Source of the DNA: a bacterium | GTDB lineage: Bacteria > Oederibacteriota > JAAXVQ01 > JAUVAV01 | Reading direction: 5' to 3' | Length of the DNA stretch: 64,000 bases | Assembly (NCBI GenBank): GCA_021108215.1 | Contig: JAIORK010000012.1 | Span: 113,501-177,500, forward strand | Part shown: piece after piece, positions 47,085 to 56,359 of the stretch | Layout: each line of letters begins with the position of its first letter | Numbering within the stretch: position 1 is the first letter of the stretch | Made by a program: the position numbers and the translations under genes | The notes under the pieces: generated by a model | Seen by the model: only the letters and a program-made list of their open reading frames with translations | Databases searched by the model: none | What the model was told of the DNA's origin: nothing

Positions 47085-47206
47085 GTCAATTCCGCAAAGC
47101 GGAATTGACAGAGCAATAGACCAGTAGAGCAGCGGAGCAGCAGAAAAAACAAGAGCGGTCTGCTGATCTGCTGATCAAATACTGATCCGCAAAGCGGAAT
47201 TGACAG
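47085..47206. repeat. Composite repeat module behind tRNA-Leu
   Basis: It opens with a perfect 11-bp hairpin, GTCAATTCCGC-AAA-GCGGAATTGAC (47085-47109). The 21-nt sequence at 47091-47111 recurs exactly at 47186-47206. Between them lie block 1, CAGCGGAGCAGCAGA (47130-47144), and block 2, GATCTGCTGATCAAAT (47165-47180). Both blocks recur in the module behind tRNA-Ile. No coding potential. Confidence 0.8.
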
Positions 47207-47304
47207 ATCGATTGAAGTATTTATCTAAAAGTTAAATAGGCGTTGGTTATAAAGATTTTCGAAGTTGTTGTTGGATTGTTTAAGTTCAAAGGTGGAGGTC
47301 AGGC

Positions 47305-48225
47305 ATGACTGAAAACATTTTAATCGCCGAAGATGATGCGAATATTGCTGAATTAGTTAAGATTATCTTGGAAGCCAAAGGGTATTCAACTACCTGGGCC
47401 AAGGACGGGCAGATGGCTTTGACCATGGCGGAAGAAGCCAAACCGGATCTCATCTTGCTGGATGTGATGATGCCGCGTCTTAATGGTTATGAAGTTTTAA
47501 AGCTTTTAAAAGAAAATGAGAAACTCTCGCATATTCCGGTTATTTTCCTGACAGTTAAAGGCGAGACGGATAGTAAAGTGGTCGGGCTGCGAATGGGCGG
47601 ACATGATTATATTACCAAACCTTTTGATCTGGATGAACTGATTGCGCGTGTGGAAGCGGCGTTGCGGATCAAAAGCGAGCACGATCATCTGCGCCAGGCC
47701 AACCAGCGGTTGTCGGAATTGTCCATGACAGATCCCTTGACATCATTGTACAACCGTCGCTACCTGATGGAACGATTTCATGAAGAAGTGGAGCGCGCCC
47801 GGCGCTATCAGTATCCCTTGGCGTGCATCATGATTGATATTGATAATTTTAAGACTATTAATGACACTTACGGCCATATGCAGGGTGATCAGATTCTTCA
47901 GCAAGTTGCGCTTATCATGAAAAATTCCAACCGGGTGGTGGATATTATTGCCCGCTATGGCGGTGAGGAATTTTTGCTTATTCTGCCGCAGACAGATCTG
48001 GGCGGCGCGGCCGTGGTGGCAGAACGGTTGTGCAAATTGATTTCTGAGACACGTTTTGTAAGAAATAATCCGGAACAGGAAGTAACGATTTCCCTGGGTG
48101 CTTCAGCCTATCCAAGCGGCAAGACCGGGACGAAGGAAAAACTGCTGGATACGGCAGATCAGGCCCTGTTGGAAGCTAAGAAGCTGGGGAAAAATAGACT
48201 TGTTACTTTTTCTATAGAAGACTGA
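47305..48225 (+). CDS. Response regulator diguanylate cyclase (receiver-GGDEF, PleD/WspR-like)
   Basis: The protein (306 aa) joins a receiver with phosphoacceptor Asp53 (LLDVMMPRLNGYE) to an intact GGDEF domain. The metal and substrate segment is IDIDNFKTINDTYGH, the active-site loop is GGEEF (219-223), and RVVD (210-213) is the RxxD feedback site. It should make c-di-GMP when phosphorylated. GGTGGAGG precedes the ATG. It is the active counterpart of the degenerate protein at 45601, and the two may act on each other. Confidence 0.95.
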   Translation: MTENILIAEDDANIAELVKIILEAKGYSTTWAKDGQMALTMAEEAKPDLILLDVMMPRLNGYEVLKLLKENEKLSHIPVIFLTVKGETDSKVVGLRMGGHDYITKPFDLDELIARVEAALRIKSEHDHLRQANQRLSELSMTDPLTSLYNRRYLMERFHEEVERARRYQYPLACIMIDIDNFKTINDTYGHMQGDQILQQVALIMKNSNRVVDIIARYGGEEFLLILPQTDLGGAAVVAERLCKLISETRFVRNNPEQEVTISLGASAYPSGKTGTKEKLLDTADQALLEAKKLGKNRLVTFSIED

Positions 48226-48234
48226 TTAATTCCT

Positions 48235-50223
48235 ATGACTGTTAAACTCAAATCTTCCGGCTGGGAGCTGGGGGGAGAATATCTTCCCTGGGTCTGGGCT
48301 CAAATTAATTACTGGGACATTGAGAGATCCCGCTGGCATGATGTTTTGAAAACCTATCATCTGGCAGGTCATCGTGTTGTCTCGACGGTTGTACTCCCCA
48401 GTGTGCATCAAATTGGAGACAATGAATATGATTTTGGGAAAGCCAGACCCCACCTGGATCTGTCGGCTTTTTTGAATGAGGCCAGAGAAATCGGGCTCAA
48501 GGTTTTTTTATGGGCAGGTCCTAAGGACTGTCCCGGCGTTGCCGCTGCAGGCTATCCTAAGATGCTGCTGGAAACCGGAGCAGCCCTGGCACGTGATGCC
48601 AAAGGGAATTTTGTACTTTCATCGCAGTGTTTTGGAAAAGATGTTTTTACATTACCGAATCTTATCTCAGACAGATTGACCGAATTCCTGCTTCCTTTTG
48701 CGGAAGCATTGAAAAATACGTTACATTCCCATATTCATCCTGATGGGCCCGTCATCGGCATGGGTTTGACCCAGGCGCCGGGGTGGGCGGCTGCGACATC
48801 CGCTTTTGCCGCGGATTACAGCACAGAAACCGTCACCTATTATCAAGCGTTTTTAAAAAAACAGTATTCGAAAATCGCTAATTTAAATAAAGTCTATGGT
48901 ACGGAGTATACTTCTTATCAAGGTATTCATCCACCGCAGTCCTTGGAGAATTCCGGGAGTTTTCCAGGTCCGCGTTTATTGGATTGGGCACGGTTTCGGG
49001 AAGACTACTTTGTTCAGGCGGCGGAAAAACTTTTTGCATTATTTGCCGGTATTGTCGGCGAAAAAATTCCGGTTTTTCTTTCTGCTTTGACAGGGGGGAG
49101 GCCGTTGAATCTTGCGGAATTGGAAAAATCGCGTTGTTATAGTTATGCTTTGCCTGAAATGCCGTCGGGAGATGATGCATTTGGATTTCGGAGTGCAGCC
49201 CAATCGCGCTTTTTACTTTCGCAAAACACAGTCGTGTCCCAAGCCGGGGAAACCGAGCAGGAAAAACATTTTCGTTTCATGCGGGGAATTGCCGCAGGTG
49301 TGCGCGGATGGGATGCCTTGGCACCTGCCGGTGCCGGCATGCAGTCCGGGTTTGTCTCGGATCGTCAGGGGATTCCTGTGCGCCATAAATCGCAATGCTG
49401 GGAGTTGTTGAAAGAATTTAATACTGCGGATCATTTTTTACAAAGTCAAATTTCCGGCGAGATTTTACTTTTGAGCCTGCCTGCTTTAGAACGCGCCCTC
49501 TATATTCAAACACCGGCACAGCCTCGATTTGATTTTTTTGGACAAACGGATTCGGATGAAACCGGTTTGGTGCTGGATGATCAGACCCATGCGTATCTAG
49601 CTTTGTTTAAGGAGCTGGAGCGGTTTTTAATCAAACAACAATACCCGTTTTTAATTGCCGAGGGAGATGCGAATATTGATAAAATGAGCAAAATGTCACT
49701 GGTGGTCATACCGGGTGCGAAACAGATGGAACCGGCAATTCAACACCTGCTGGCAGGTTTGGTGAGCAAGGGGATTCATGTTGCTATTGTGGGAGAAATT
49801 CCGGGACATCCGGAAAAAGCAACGCATACCCCTTTGCAGGAATTGGTCAATAGCAAACCCCGGAAGCTAGTATCGAAGACCAAGGTGAAGGCAAAGTCCA
49901 AGTTGACCAAAACCGGGCGCCTCTTTCATCTCGAGGAATTTTCTGAGGTGAAACTGGATCGGTTTCTTAAGCAAACCGGTATTCAACGTCCTTTGGTGAT
50001 TGATGATGCACGTGTGCGGGTTACGTTTCATAAATTGAGGAACCGTATTTTTATAGCAGCTGTGAATCAGGAAGCTGAAGCTGTTCATACCGTGGCCAGA
50101 CGTGATGGGAAGTTTGTTGTGAAGGATTTTTGGGATGAAAATAAGTATTGGGGCGGGAACAATGAGATTAAACTTTGTTTGCCGGCACGGCAAGTGATGT
50201 TTTGGGAGTTGATCGTATGTTAA
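48235..50223 (+). CDS. Glycoside hydrolase-like protein (beta-galactosidase clan), probable loss of acid/base Glu
   Basis: The 662-residue protein looks like a GH35/GH42-type TIM-barrel protein: WELGGEYLPWVWAQINYW near the N-terminus, LSAFLNEAREIGLKVFLWAGP, and a following linker and flavodoxin-like region. In GH35 enzymes the acid/base glutamate sits in a QVENEYG-type motif after strand 4; the corresponding stretch here reads PVIGMGLTQAPGW, with no glutamate. It may be inactive, use another residue, or bind rather than cut sugar. No signal peptide is seen, so it is probably cytoplasmic. It overlaps the next gene by 7 nt. Confidence 0.65.
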   Translation: MTVKLKSSGWELGGEYLPWVWAQINYWDIERSRWHDVLKTYHLAGHRVVSTVVLPSVHQIGDNEYDFGKARPHLDLSAFLNEAREIGLKVFLWAGPKDCPGVAAAGYPKMLLETGAALARDAKGNFVLSSQCFGKDVFTLPNLISDRLTEFLLPFAEALKNTLHSHIHPDGPVIGMGLTQAPGWAAATSAFAADYSTETVTYYQAFLKKQYSKIANLNKVYGTEYTSYQGIHPPQSLENSGSFPGPRLLDWARFREDYFVQAAEKLFALFAGIVGEKIPVFLSALTGGRPLNLAELEKSRCYSYALPEMPSGDDAFGFRSAAQSRFLLSQNTVVSQAGETEQEKHFRFMRGIAAGVRGWDALAPAGAGMQSGFVSDRQGIPVRHKSQCWELLKEFNTADHFLQSQISGEILLLSLPALERALYIQTPAQPRFDFFGQTDSDETGLVLDDQTHAYLALFKELERFLIKQQYPFLIAEGDANIDKMSKMSLVVIPGAKQMEPAIQHLLAGLVSKGIHVAIVGEIPGHPEKATHTPLQELVNSKPRKLVSKTKVKAKSKLTKTGRLFHLEEFSEVKLDRFLKQTGIQRPLVIDDARVRVTFHKLRNRIFIAAVNQEAEAVHTVARRDGKFVVKDFWDENKYWGGNNEIKLCLPARQVMFWELIVC

Positions 50224-50843
50224 ATCCGGCATTTTGCTTATTGGATCCTGAATTGGATCATTTGGAAAAATTGATGTCATTGTCAGGTGATGGATCAGAC
50301 GGATTGACTTGGCAGGCCATTGTGGGAAATTTAGAAGCCGATCAAAAAAAACGAATTGTCGATCAGACGGTCGCGCAACTGACCCGGCCGGGCATACATC
50401 CCCAGGAAGAGATCACCCGGTTGCTTCGTCAGGCAGCAAAGACGCAAGGGGTTGAGACACCGGAACCGAGATATTTTAATTGGCCGGAAGCGGTATTTCG
50501 GAGACTTTTCAACCAGTTTGCCGGCCCGGCACGGGTTTATGTGCTTGGAATTTTAGATGCAGAGGGGATTTGGGCCGGCGGAATAGTGGGTGCGTCACAC
50601 CAGGGACTGGATTTTCTTTCCACATTTAGATTGATATGGAGTGATGAACCTGAACTTGCTTCCAGGCAAACGCTGGATGACTTGACGGAATTGTGTCAGG
50701 TGGTTGAAAAGCGATTTTCTATGCCGGTATGCGGTCTCTATGTGTATAAGGACGAATTTATTCAGTGGCGCAGTTCCGGTTGGTCAAGAACGGTCTTTGA
50801 CCGGTTTGTTGCATTGCAGACCATGAAAACCTCCGGTTTTTAG
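50217..50843 (+). CDS. Hypothetical protein, coupled to the glycosidase-like gene
   Basis: A 208-residue protein I do not recognise. It is acidic to neutral and has no membrane helix or signal peptide. The middle part (FAGPARVYVLGILDAEGIWAGGIVGASHQGLDFLSTF) looks like a compact alpha/beta core. The start ATG 50217 is preceded by GGGAG at about 50205-50209 and lies inside the last codons of the upstream gene, so translation is coupled. Function probably follows that gene, but this is inference from position only. Confidence 0.7.
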   Translation: MLNPAFCLLDPELDHLEKLMSLSGDGSDGLTWQAIVGNLEADQKKRIVDQTVAQLTRPGIHPQEEITRLLRQAAKTQGVETPEPRYFNWPEAVFRRLFNQFAGPARVYVLGILDAEGIWAGGIVGASHQGLDFLSTFRLIWSDEPELASRQTLDDLTELCQVVEKRFSMPVCGLYVYKDEFIQWRSSGWSRTVFDRFVALQTMKTSGF

Positions 50844-50982
50844 TTTTAGTTATTTCAAGAGCCCTATTCCTTTTCTAATTATTAGGTAATGTTATTTTTA
50901 CCGACGTAATCGTTTTATTTTCAAACGAAATATCTTGCGCGAGACAATTTTTCGTCGTAAAATACAAAACTAATTGGATGGG

Positions 50983-51011
50983 TTGACAACCATTCAACTG
51001 CTTGTTTTAAA
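50983..51011 (+). promoter_or_regulatory. Promoter candidate for the ROK kinase gene
   Basis: TTGACA at 50983-50988 with TTTAAA at 51006-51011 (17-bp spacer). The remainder of the 281-bp gap before the ROK gene is AT-rich and holds nothing else I can support. Confidence 0.45.
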
Positions 51012-51124
51012 TTCTGCGTATTTTATTTGAAGCGCACGAAATCATAGGAGCATAAAAGGCGATAATCCTTAGGAATTGCCTTTATTGGGGAAGTCGCTTT
51101 TAATATTTTTTGAAAGGAAGTCTT

Positions 51125-52090
51125 GTGAAGCATTTGTATCTTGGTATTGATCTCGGTGGCAGTAATATCACCGCAGCACTTATGAAACGTTCCGGGGAAG
51201 TCCTGGCAATGAATAAGGTGAAAACACTGGCGCATGAGGGACATGGGAAAATTACCAAGCGTTTGATTGAAAATGCAAAGGCTTTGTTTGCTGATGAACC
51301 AAGCTTGCACCGGAAAAATTTAAAAGCTGTGGGGATTGGTGTTCCGGGCGTGATTGATATCAAACGCGGTGTGGTTCGCTATTCTCCCAATCTTCCGGGA
51401 TGGACTAATATTCATCTTCGGGAAAAAATACGAAAAGCATTTAGGGTGCCGGTGTATATGGACAATGATGCCAATGTGGCGGCGTTTGGAGAAAAATGGC
51501 TTGGGGCCGGGAAAGGTTTTCGGCATGTGGTTGTTTACACGCTAGGCACAGGTGTTGGCGGCGGTGTTATTCTTAATGGGGGGATTTTTCACGGGTCCTG
51601 TGACGGCGCAGGTGAACTTGGACATACAACGATTATTCCCGATGGGCCCTTATGTAATTGCGGCAATCGCGGGTGCCTTGAGGCCTTGGTTTCCGGGACG
51701 GCCATAGCGCGTGAAGGCCGACAGGCTGCCGGAAAAGACAAACGGTCTTTGATGAATAAACTGGCAGAGGGTGAGTCGGGGAAAATAACTTCGAAAATAG
51801 TGTTTCATGCTGCAGAACAGGGAGACAAAACTGCATTGCGGGTGGTGAGTCAAGTTGGGAAATATCTTGGTATTGGTGTTGCCAATGTCATTAATTTGTT
51901 GAATCCGCAATTGATTATTATCGGTGGCGGAGTCTCTAAGGCCGGTGACGCGTTACTAAAGTATGTCAAGGCTGAAGCACAAAAAAGGGCGATGAAAGAA
52001 TTATACCGCTGTACCAAAATTGTCAAAGCACAATTGGCGGACCGGGCCGGTGTTTTTGGCGCCGCCGGAATTGCAATTCATGTCAAGTAA
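51125..52090 (+). CDS. ROK-family sugar kinase (probable glucokinase)
   Basis: The protein (321 aa) is of the ROK family. The N-terminal phosphate-binding motif is GIDLGGSNI, the sugar-binding segment is GAGELGHTTI, and the zinc site CNCGNRGC (177-184) followed by LEA is the ROK signature. A glucokinase role is most common. The start is GTG 51125, since AGGAAG at 51113-51118 lies six bases upstream; an upstream TTG at 51110 would precede that site. It sits near the glycosidase-like gene, which suggests carbohydrate use, though on a separate transcript. Confidence 0.92.
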   Translation: MKHLYLGIDLGGSNITAALMKRSGEVLAMNKVKTLAHEGHGKITKRLIENAKALFADEPSLHRKNLKAVGIGVPGVIDIKRGVVRYSPNLPGWTNIHLREKIRKAFRVPVYMDNDANVAAFGEKWLGAGKGFRHVVVYTLGTGVGGGVILNGGIFHGSCDGAGELGHTTIIPDGPLCNCGNRGCLEALVSGTAIAREGRQAAGKDKRSLMNKLAEGESGKITSKIVFHAAEQGDKTALRVVSQVGKYLGIGVANVINLLNPQLIIIGGGVSKAGDALLKYVKAEAQKRAMKELYRCTKIVKAQLADRAGVFGAAGIAIHVK

Positions 52091-52121
52091 GAACGCAATG
52101 GCTGGAGGGGGATGAATTCGA

Positions 52122-52499
52122 ATGGGCAAAAAAGTTATTTTTATAGAAGATGAAGAAGATGTAAGGAATGCAGTAAAATATATATTGGAAGCGGAAAAAT
52201 ATGAGTTCTATGGTGCTTCCAGCGGGCCTGAAGGCATTGCTAAAATAACCAAGTATAATATTGATTTGTTGCTTTTGGACATCATGATGCCCGGTATGGA
52301 CGGTTTCGAAGTGTGCCGGGCGATTAAAAGTGAACCTTCAATTGCGTTGCCTGTCATTTTTGTGTCGGCCAAAACCGAGGCGACGGATATTGCGCGTGGT
52401 TTTGCTTTGGGTGCCGACGATTATATCATCAAACCTTTTGAACCCAATGATTTGGTTAATCGGGTGAAGCGTGTACTGGATAAGTACGACCGTAAATAG
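52122..52499 (+). CDS. Single-domain response regulator (CheY-like)
   Basis: A 125-residue receiver with no output domain. The acidic pocket EDEED is near residue 10, the phosphoacceptor is Asp53 in LLLDIMMPGMDG, and the conserved Lys lies in IIKPFEPNDL. It resembles the receivers of the PleD-like proteins nearby. Its sensor kinase and target are unknown; an orphan kinase lies at 21293 on the minus strand. Confidence 0.93.
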   Translation: MGKKVIFIEDEEDVRNAVKYILEAEKYEFYGASSGPEGIAKITKYNIDLLLLDIMMPGMDGFEVCRAIKSEPSIALPVIFVSAKTEATDIARGFALGADDYIIKPFEPNDLVNRVKRVLDKYDRK

Positions 52500-52574
52500 T
52501 TTGTTTTCAAAGCATCATTTCGGACCTTTCGTGAATTCGACCCCCGACATTCAACAGGTATTGTTCGTGCGTGT

Positions 52575-52610
52575 TGCAGGCTGGATTGTTTTATTTCAAT
52601 GCAGCCTGCA
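52575..52610. promoter_or_regulatory. Stable hairpin in the dtd leader
   Basis: TGCAGGCTGGATTG (52575-52588) and CAATGCAGCCTGCA (52597-52610) form 14-nt arms with one mismatch around a T-rich 8-nt loop. It lies 30 nt before the dtd start. There is no T-run after the stem, so a terminator role is uncertain; an attenuator or mRNA-stability element is possible. Confidence 0.6.
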
Positions 52611-52640
52611 GACAATGATAATATGCAAGGTGGTATGTTT

Positions 52641-53090
52641 ATGAAGATTGTTATTCAGCGTGTCTTGCAGGCTAATGTGACAGTGGCGGGAAAAAGTATT
52701 GCCCGGATTGATGAAGGGTTATTGGTTTTAGTGGGGGTTCATCAGGATGACACACCCAATGATGCAGAGTATCTGGCAGGCAAAACAGCCGGTTTGAGAA
52801 TTTTTGAGGATTCTTCCGGGAAAATGAATCTTTCGGTCTTAGACTGCAAGAGCAGTATTTTGGCAGTGCCGCAGTTTACGCTGTTGGGGAATTGCCGGCG
52901 CGGAAAACGGCCGGATTTTACCCGGGCTGCCCCGCCTGAAAAAGGGAAGGAACTTTATCTATGTTTTTGTGAAACATTAATCAAGGCCGGGCTGGATGTG
53001 AAGCAAGGGAGCTTTCGCGAGCATATGCATGTTCAGTTGATTAATAATGGTCCGGTAACCATTCTGTTGGATTCTAAAAAGGAAACATAA
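52641..53090 (+). CDS. dtd: D-aminoacyl-tRNA deacylase
   Basis: Dtd hydrolyses D-amino acids misloaded on tRNA. The protein has 149 aa, the standard length. The catalytic segment QFTLLG and the [11 protein letters not shown] motif (the cross-subunit NxGPVT) are present, as is the typical start [15 protein letters not shown]. The start is ATG 52641, since AAGGTGG (52626-52632) is eight bases upstream. The next gene starts after 42 nt. Confidence 0.95.
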   Translation: MKIVIQRVLQANVTVAGKSIARIDEGLLVLVGVHQDDTPNDAEYLAGKTAGLRIFEDSSGKMNLSVLDCKSSILAVPQFTLLGNCRRGKRPDFTRAAPPEKGKELYLCFCETLIKAGLDVKQGSFREHMHVQLINNGPVTILLDSKKET

Positions 53091-53132
53091 ACCAGGGATT
53101 GTCCGGCAAACCGGTTAAGAACAGGAATGAGT

Positions 53133-54257
53133 ATGAAACCTTCGCTTAAAATTATCCATACAGCAGATATTCATCTGGGTGCGAAATTTGTCGGACTGGG
53201 AAACAAAGGTTCGGACCAGCGGCGCAGACTTCGTGAATGTGTCGGCGATATTATTGATTATGTCATTTCTGAAAATGCCGACATGCTGTTGATTGCAGGC
53301 GATGTGTTTGATAATCAGCAACCGTCGCCGGAATCGATTTCAGCATTAACCCATGGTGTGCAGCGTCTGCGGGATGCCGATATTCCTGCTGTGATGATTG
53401 CAGGAACCCATGATTCGTTGCGCGAGGACGGCGTGCTTAAACGTTGGGCAATTAAACAAGCAGGTGTTGTTTTGCTGACGCCCGAACAGCCGGTGTGGAT
53501 CGATGAACAGAAGCAGCTTTGCGTTCAGGGTGTTTCCTTGACATCGGCGCATGAACCCAAGCGGCCTCTGACAGTGATGCATAAACCTGAAGGGGATTAT
53601 TGGCAAATCGGTATGGTGCATGCAGCGCTCGAGATGGGACGTGAAAATCCTCAAGAGGCGGTGTTTTCGCTGGATGAGATTGCCAAGAGTGCTTTGCATT
53701 ATTTGGCATTGGGACATTGGCACCGGCGTCGTGAGTGTTCAAAAGGAAAAACAGTGGCGTGGTATCCCGGGTCACCGGAAATGATTGCGCTGGATGAGTC
53801 TGAACCCGGGACGGTATTGAAGATTGAATTTTTGGAAGGGTGTCAACCCAAGGTGACGCCGTATGTTGTTGGGAAGCGCTCTTTGGTGGAAATAACACTG
53901 GAATTATATGATGTGGAAGCGATTTTGACGCAGATACGCAATTATGCGGACGTGGATAAAGTTCTTTTGCTCAGACTGCAAGGCATCATTCCACCGGAAC
54001 TTTTTCCTGATATTTCAGAGATAGCGCGAGCATTGGAAAAGGATTTTTTTTATGTTCGTGTAAAAAATGAATTTACAGCAACCATCAAAAAAGACGTCCT
54101 GGACCAATATGGTGAGCAAACCGTTATGGGGAAATTTGTCAGGATTGTTCGGGATGAAAAAGACGGTGTTGATGCAAAGACGCAGTTGGAATTAGACCAA
54201 GTACTCCAGTTGGGGTTGGCGTTGCTGGCGGGACGCGAGGTGCCGCCATGCTCCTGA
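53133..54257 (+). CDS. Metallophosphoesterase DNA repair nuclease (SbcD/Mre11/YhaO family)
   Basis: The protein (374 aa) has a calcineurin-like nuclease domain with motifs IIHTADIHLG, LIAGDVFDNQ, GTHDS and ALGHWHRR. The C-terminal part (about 270-370) is unrelated to the nuclease and probably binds the ATPase partner. ATG 53133 is favoured, since AGGA (53123-53126) is six bases upstream. It overlaps the AAA ATPase gene by 10 nt, which is the usual SbcD/SbcC-type pairing for end processing of DNA breaks or hairpins. Confidence 0.92.
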   Translation: MKPSLKIIHTADIHLGAKFVGLGNKGSDQRRRLRECVGDIIDYVISENADMLLIAGDVFDNQQPSPESISALTHGVQRLRDADIPAVMIAGTHDSLREDGVLKRWAIKQAGVVLLTPEQPVWIDEQKQLCVQGVSLTSAHEPKRPLTVMHKPEGDYWQIGMVHAALEMGRENPQEAVFSLDEIAKSALHYLALGHWHRRRECSKGKTVAWYPGSPEMIALDESEPGTVLKIEFLEGCQPKVTPYVVGKRSLVEITLELYDVEAILTQIRNYADVDKVLLLRLQGIIPPELFPDISEIARALEKDFFYVRVKNEFTATIKKDVLDQYGEQTVMGKFVRIVRDEKDGVDAKTQLELDQVLQLGLALLAGREVPPCS

Positions 54258-56311
54258 AGCGGCTTGAATTAAAACGGTTTCGTAAATTTTCGCACCAGGT
54301 TATTTCGTTTGCGCCCGGATTGAATATCATTTGCGGCCCTAATGAATCCGGCAAGAGTACACTTCGGACGGCTTTAACAACCGTCCTGTTTGGCAACCCT
54401 ACCAGTACCAGTGAACTGACCCGTGAGCTGACAACCTGGGGTGGCGGCGAGAAGTTTGAATTGCGGCTGGATTATGTTGATGAAAATAATATGGAGTGTA
54501 ATCTGCGTAAGGATTTTGCGGGAAAAAAAATCTTTTTAATCAAGGGTGAGGAATCACTCAGGACATTTAAATCCATTCAGGCGAGTATTGTTGGGACGCT
54601 GGGTATTCCCAGTGAAGATCTTTTTAGATTGTGTGCGTCGCTGGATGTTCGGACGCTGGGTAATTTGGGAACGCAGGTTGAACGTCGGCAAGTGAATAAA
54701 ATGCTGGCCGGCATGATAACCGGCACGGATACGGGCGGCGATGTTCTGCAAGCACTAAAAAAACTTAAAGATACCCTGGCATTATTAGGGAAGGGTATCC
54801 GCGGACAAGCGGTGAAAACACCGGGCCCCATCAAGGGAAACCGGGATAGATTGCTTCAGTTAAAGAGTCAACAAAAGCAATTGCAGGCAACCTTGGCGTC
54901 GCACCGGGAAAAAAGTAATGAACACAATCAGATCGAGCAAGCAGTGGAAAATTCTGAAAAAAGAGGGGCGGATTTAGACCACTTGCTTTCGTCCAATAAA
55001 AAAATCATGGAATCCGAAAAACGCCGGAACGAATTGGTGGCACTCGAAACAGAATTGGAGAATCAGGATAAGACCCGGAAGGATGCGGAAAAGGAATTGC
55101 ATGAGATCGAGACGAAGATGGTCTCGTTTTCATTTGGCGCTTGGGGAGATGCAGACAGTGAACGTTTGCGTCAACTTGAACTTGAGATTGCGCAATGTGC
55201 CGGTCAAATTAAAAACCACGCCAAACCGGAAAAAAGCAATGGGAAATATTTTTTTGTGCTGGGTGGTATTGCGGTTTTTGTGGGACTGATTCTTTTTTTA
55301 TACCAGTGGATTCCGGCCCTGATGTTTTTACTGGCCGGGAGTGGAATCATGCTGGGCGGCACGATGAAGCAAAAAAAAATCAGAACGCAGGCACAAAAAG
55401 AATTGGAAGGGTTGCAAGAAAAAGAGGGTGCGTTGGCGTCGCTGCAACACGAATGCGCCGACTGCATTTCCAAAACCGGGTATCAATCGAGTGAGGAAAT
55501 TTTCCAGGAATGGCCAAAATACAGAGAGTTGCAGATCAAAAAAAATGCCTGGGCACAGCGTTTGCAAGCGCAGATGCCGGTTGATGCTGTGCGTTGGCAA
55601 ACAGTTCGGCGTGAATTGAGAATGACGGAAGATATGTTGGGGGAAAATGATTTGATGACGCTGAAACTTTCGGCGCAGGATGCCGCAGCATTCCAGAGGG
55701 AGTTTGATGATCTGTTGAATAGACGCCAAGTGCTGACGGATAAAAAACGCCAACTTAAAGTTCTTTTGGACCATGAGCAAACCCATCAGGATGACCTTTA
55801 TAACGTTGAGGAGGAAATTGATGCGGTAACTGAAACCTTGCAACGTTTGGAATCTCAGGAACAGCTGTTTGAAAAAACGCATGCGTTGTTGGATCGTGCC
55901 AGGCGCGACACGCTTAACCCGGCGCGTAAGGTTTTGGAGGAAAGAGCAGGGGAGTTCATGGCAGTGTTCAGTCAAAAACGCTATACGAACATAGCGGTTG
56001 ACGATGAAGATTTATCTTGTAAGATATTAATACCCGAGACGGGAACATGGGAAAATCCGCAAGTGCTTTCACAAGGAACTTATGATCAATTTTATTTAAG
56101 TTTGCGTTTTGCTTTGTCTGAAGTTTTAACCGATGGCAAGCCTGCGCCGATTTTTCTGGATGAACCTTTGGCGGCATTTGATGAACATCGGGTACAGGCA
56201 ACGCTGGAAATGCTTAAACTTGTCGCTAAAAAGCGTCAGATTTTGTTTTTCACCTGCAAGCAAGACTATCATGCTGCGGCTGATCATGTGGTGGATCTGT
56301 CTTTGGCATAA
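54248..56311 (+). CDS. SMC-like AAA ATPase (SbcC/YhaN family) with central hydrophobic segment
   Basis: A 687-residue ABC-type ATPase with a split head. Walker A GPNESGKST (30-38) is at the N-terminus; the ABC signature (LSQGTYDQFYLSLR) and Walker B (IFLDEPLAAFDEHR) are at the C-terminus. Two coiled coils (about 190-300 and 375-590) flank a hydrophobic stretch at about 333-371 that could span the membrane twice. It is much shorter than E. coli SbcC (about 1050 residues) and looks more like YhaN. It forms a pair with the preceding nuclease. The central hydrophobic region suggests a membrane-attached complex. Confidence 0.9.
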   Translation: MLLKRLELKRFRKFSHQVISFAPGLNIICGPNESGKSTLRTALTTVLFGNPTSTSELTRELTTWGGGEKFELRLDYVDENNMECNLRKDFAGKKIFLIKGEESLRTFKSIQASIVGTLGIPSEDLFRLCASLDVRTLGNLGTQVERRQVNKMLAGMITGTDTGGDVLQALKKLKDTLALLGKGIRGQAVKTPGPIKGNRDRLLQLKSQQKQLQATLASHREKSNEHNQIEQAVENSEKRGADLDHLLSSNKKIMESEKRRNELVALETELENQDKTRKDAEKELHEIETKMVSFSFGAWGDADSERLRQLELEIAQCAGQIKNHAKPEKSNGKYFFVLGGIAVFVGLILFLYQWIPALMFLLAGSGIMLGGTMKQKKIRTQAQKELEGLQEKEGALASLQHECADCISKTGYQSSEEIFQEWPKYRELQIKKNAWAQRLQAQMPVDAVRWQTVRRELRMTEDMLGENDLMTLKLSAQDAAAFQREFDDLLNRRQVLTDKKRQLKVLLDHEQTHQDDLYNVEEEIDAVTETLQRLESQEQLFEKTHALLDRARRDTLNPARKVLEERAGEFMAVFSQKRYTNIAVDDEDLSCKILIPETGTWENPQVLSQGTYDQFYLSLRFALSEVLTDGKPAPIFLDEPLAAFDEHRVQATLEMLKLVAKKRQILFFTCKQDYHAAADHVVDLSLA

Positions 56312-56359
56312 ACAGGGGGAATGTTTTAGGGATTTAAGGGAAGCGAGGTGGGGAGATTT

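Noticed and set aside
47085..47206. CRISPR-like array
   Set aside because: Only two copies of a 21-mer, each part of a hairpin, with no regular spacers and no cas genes anywhere in the window.
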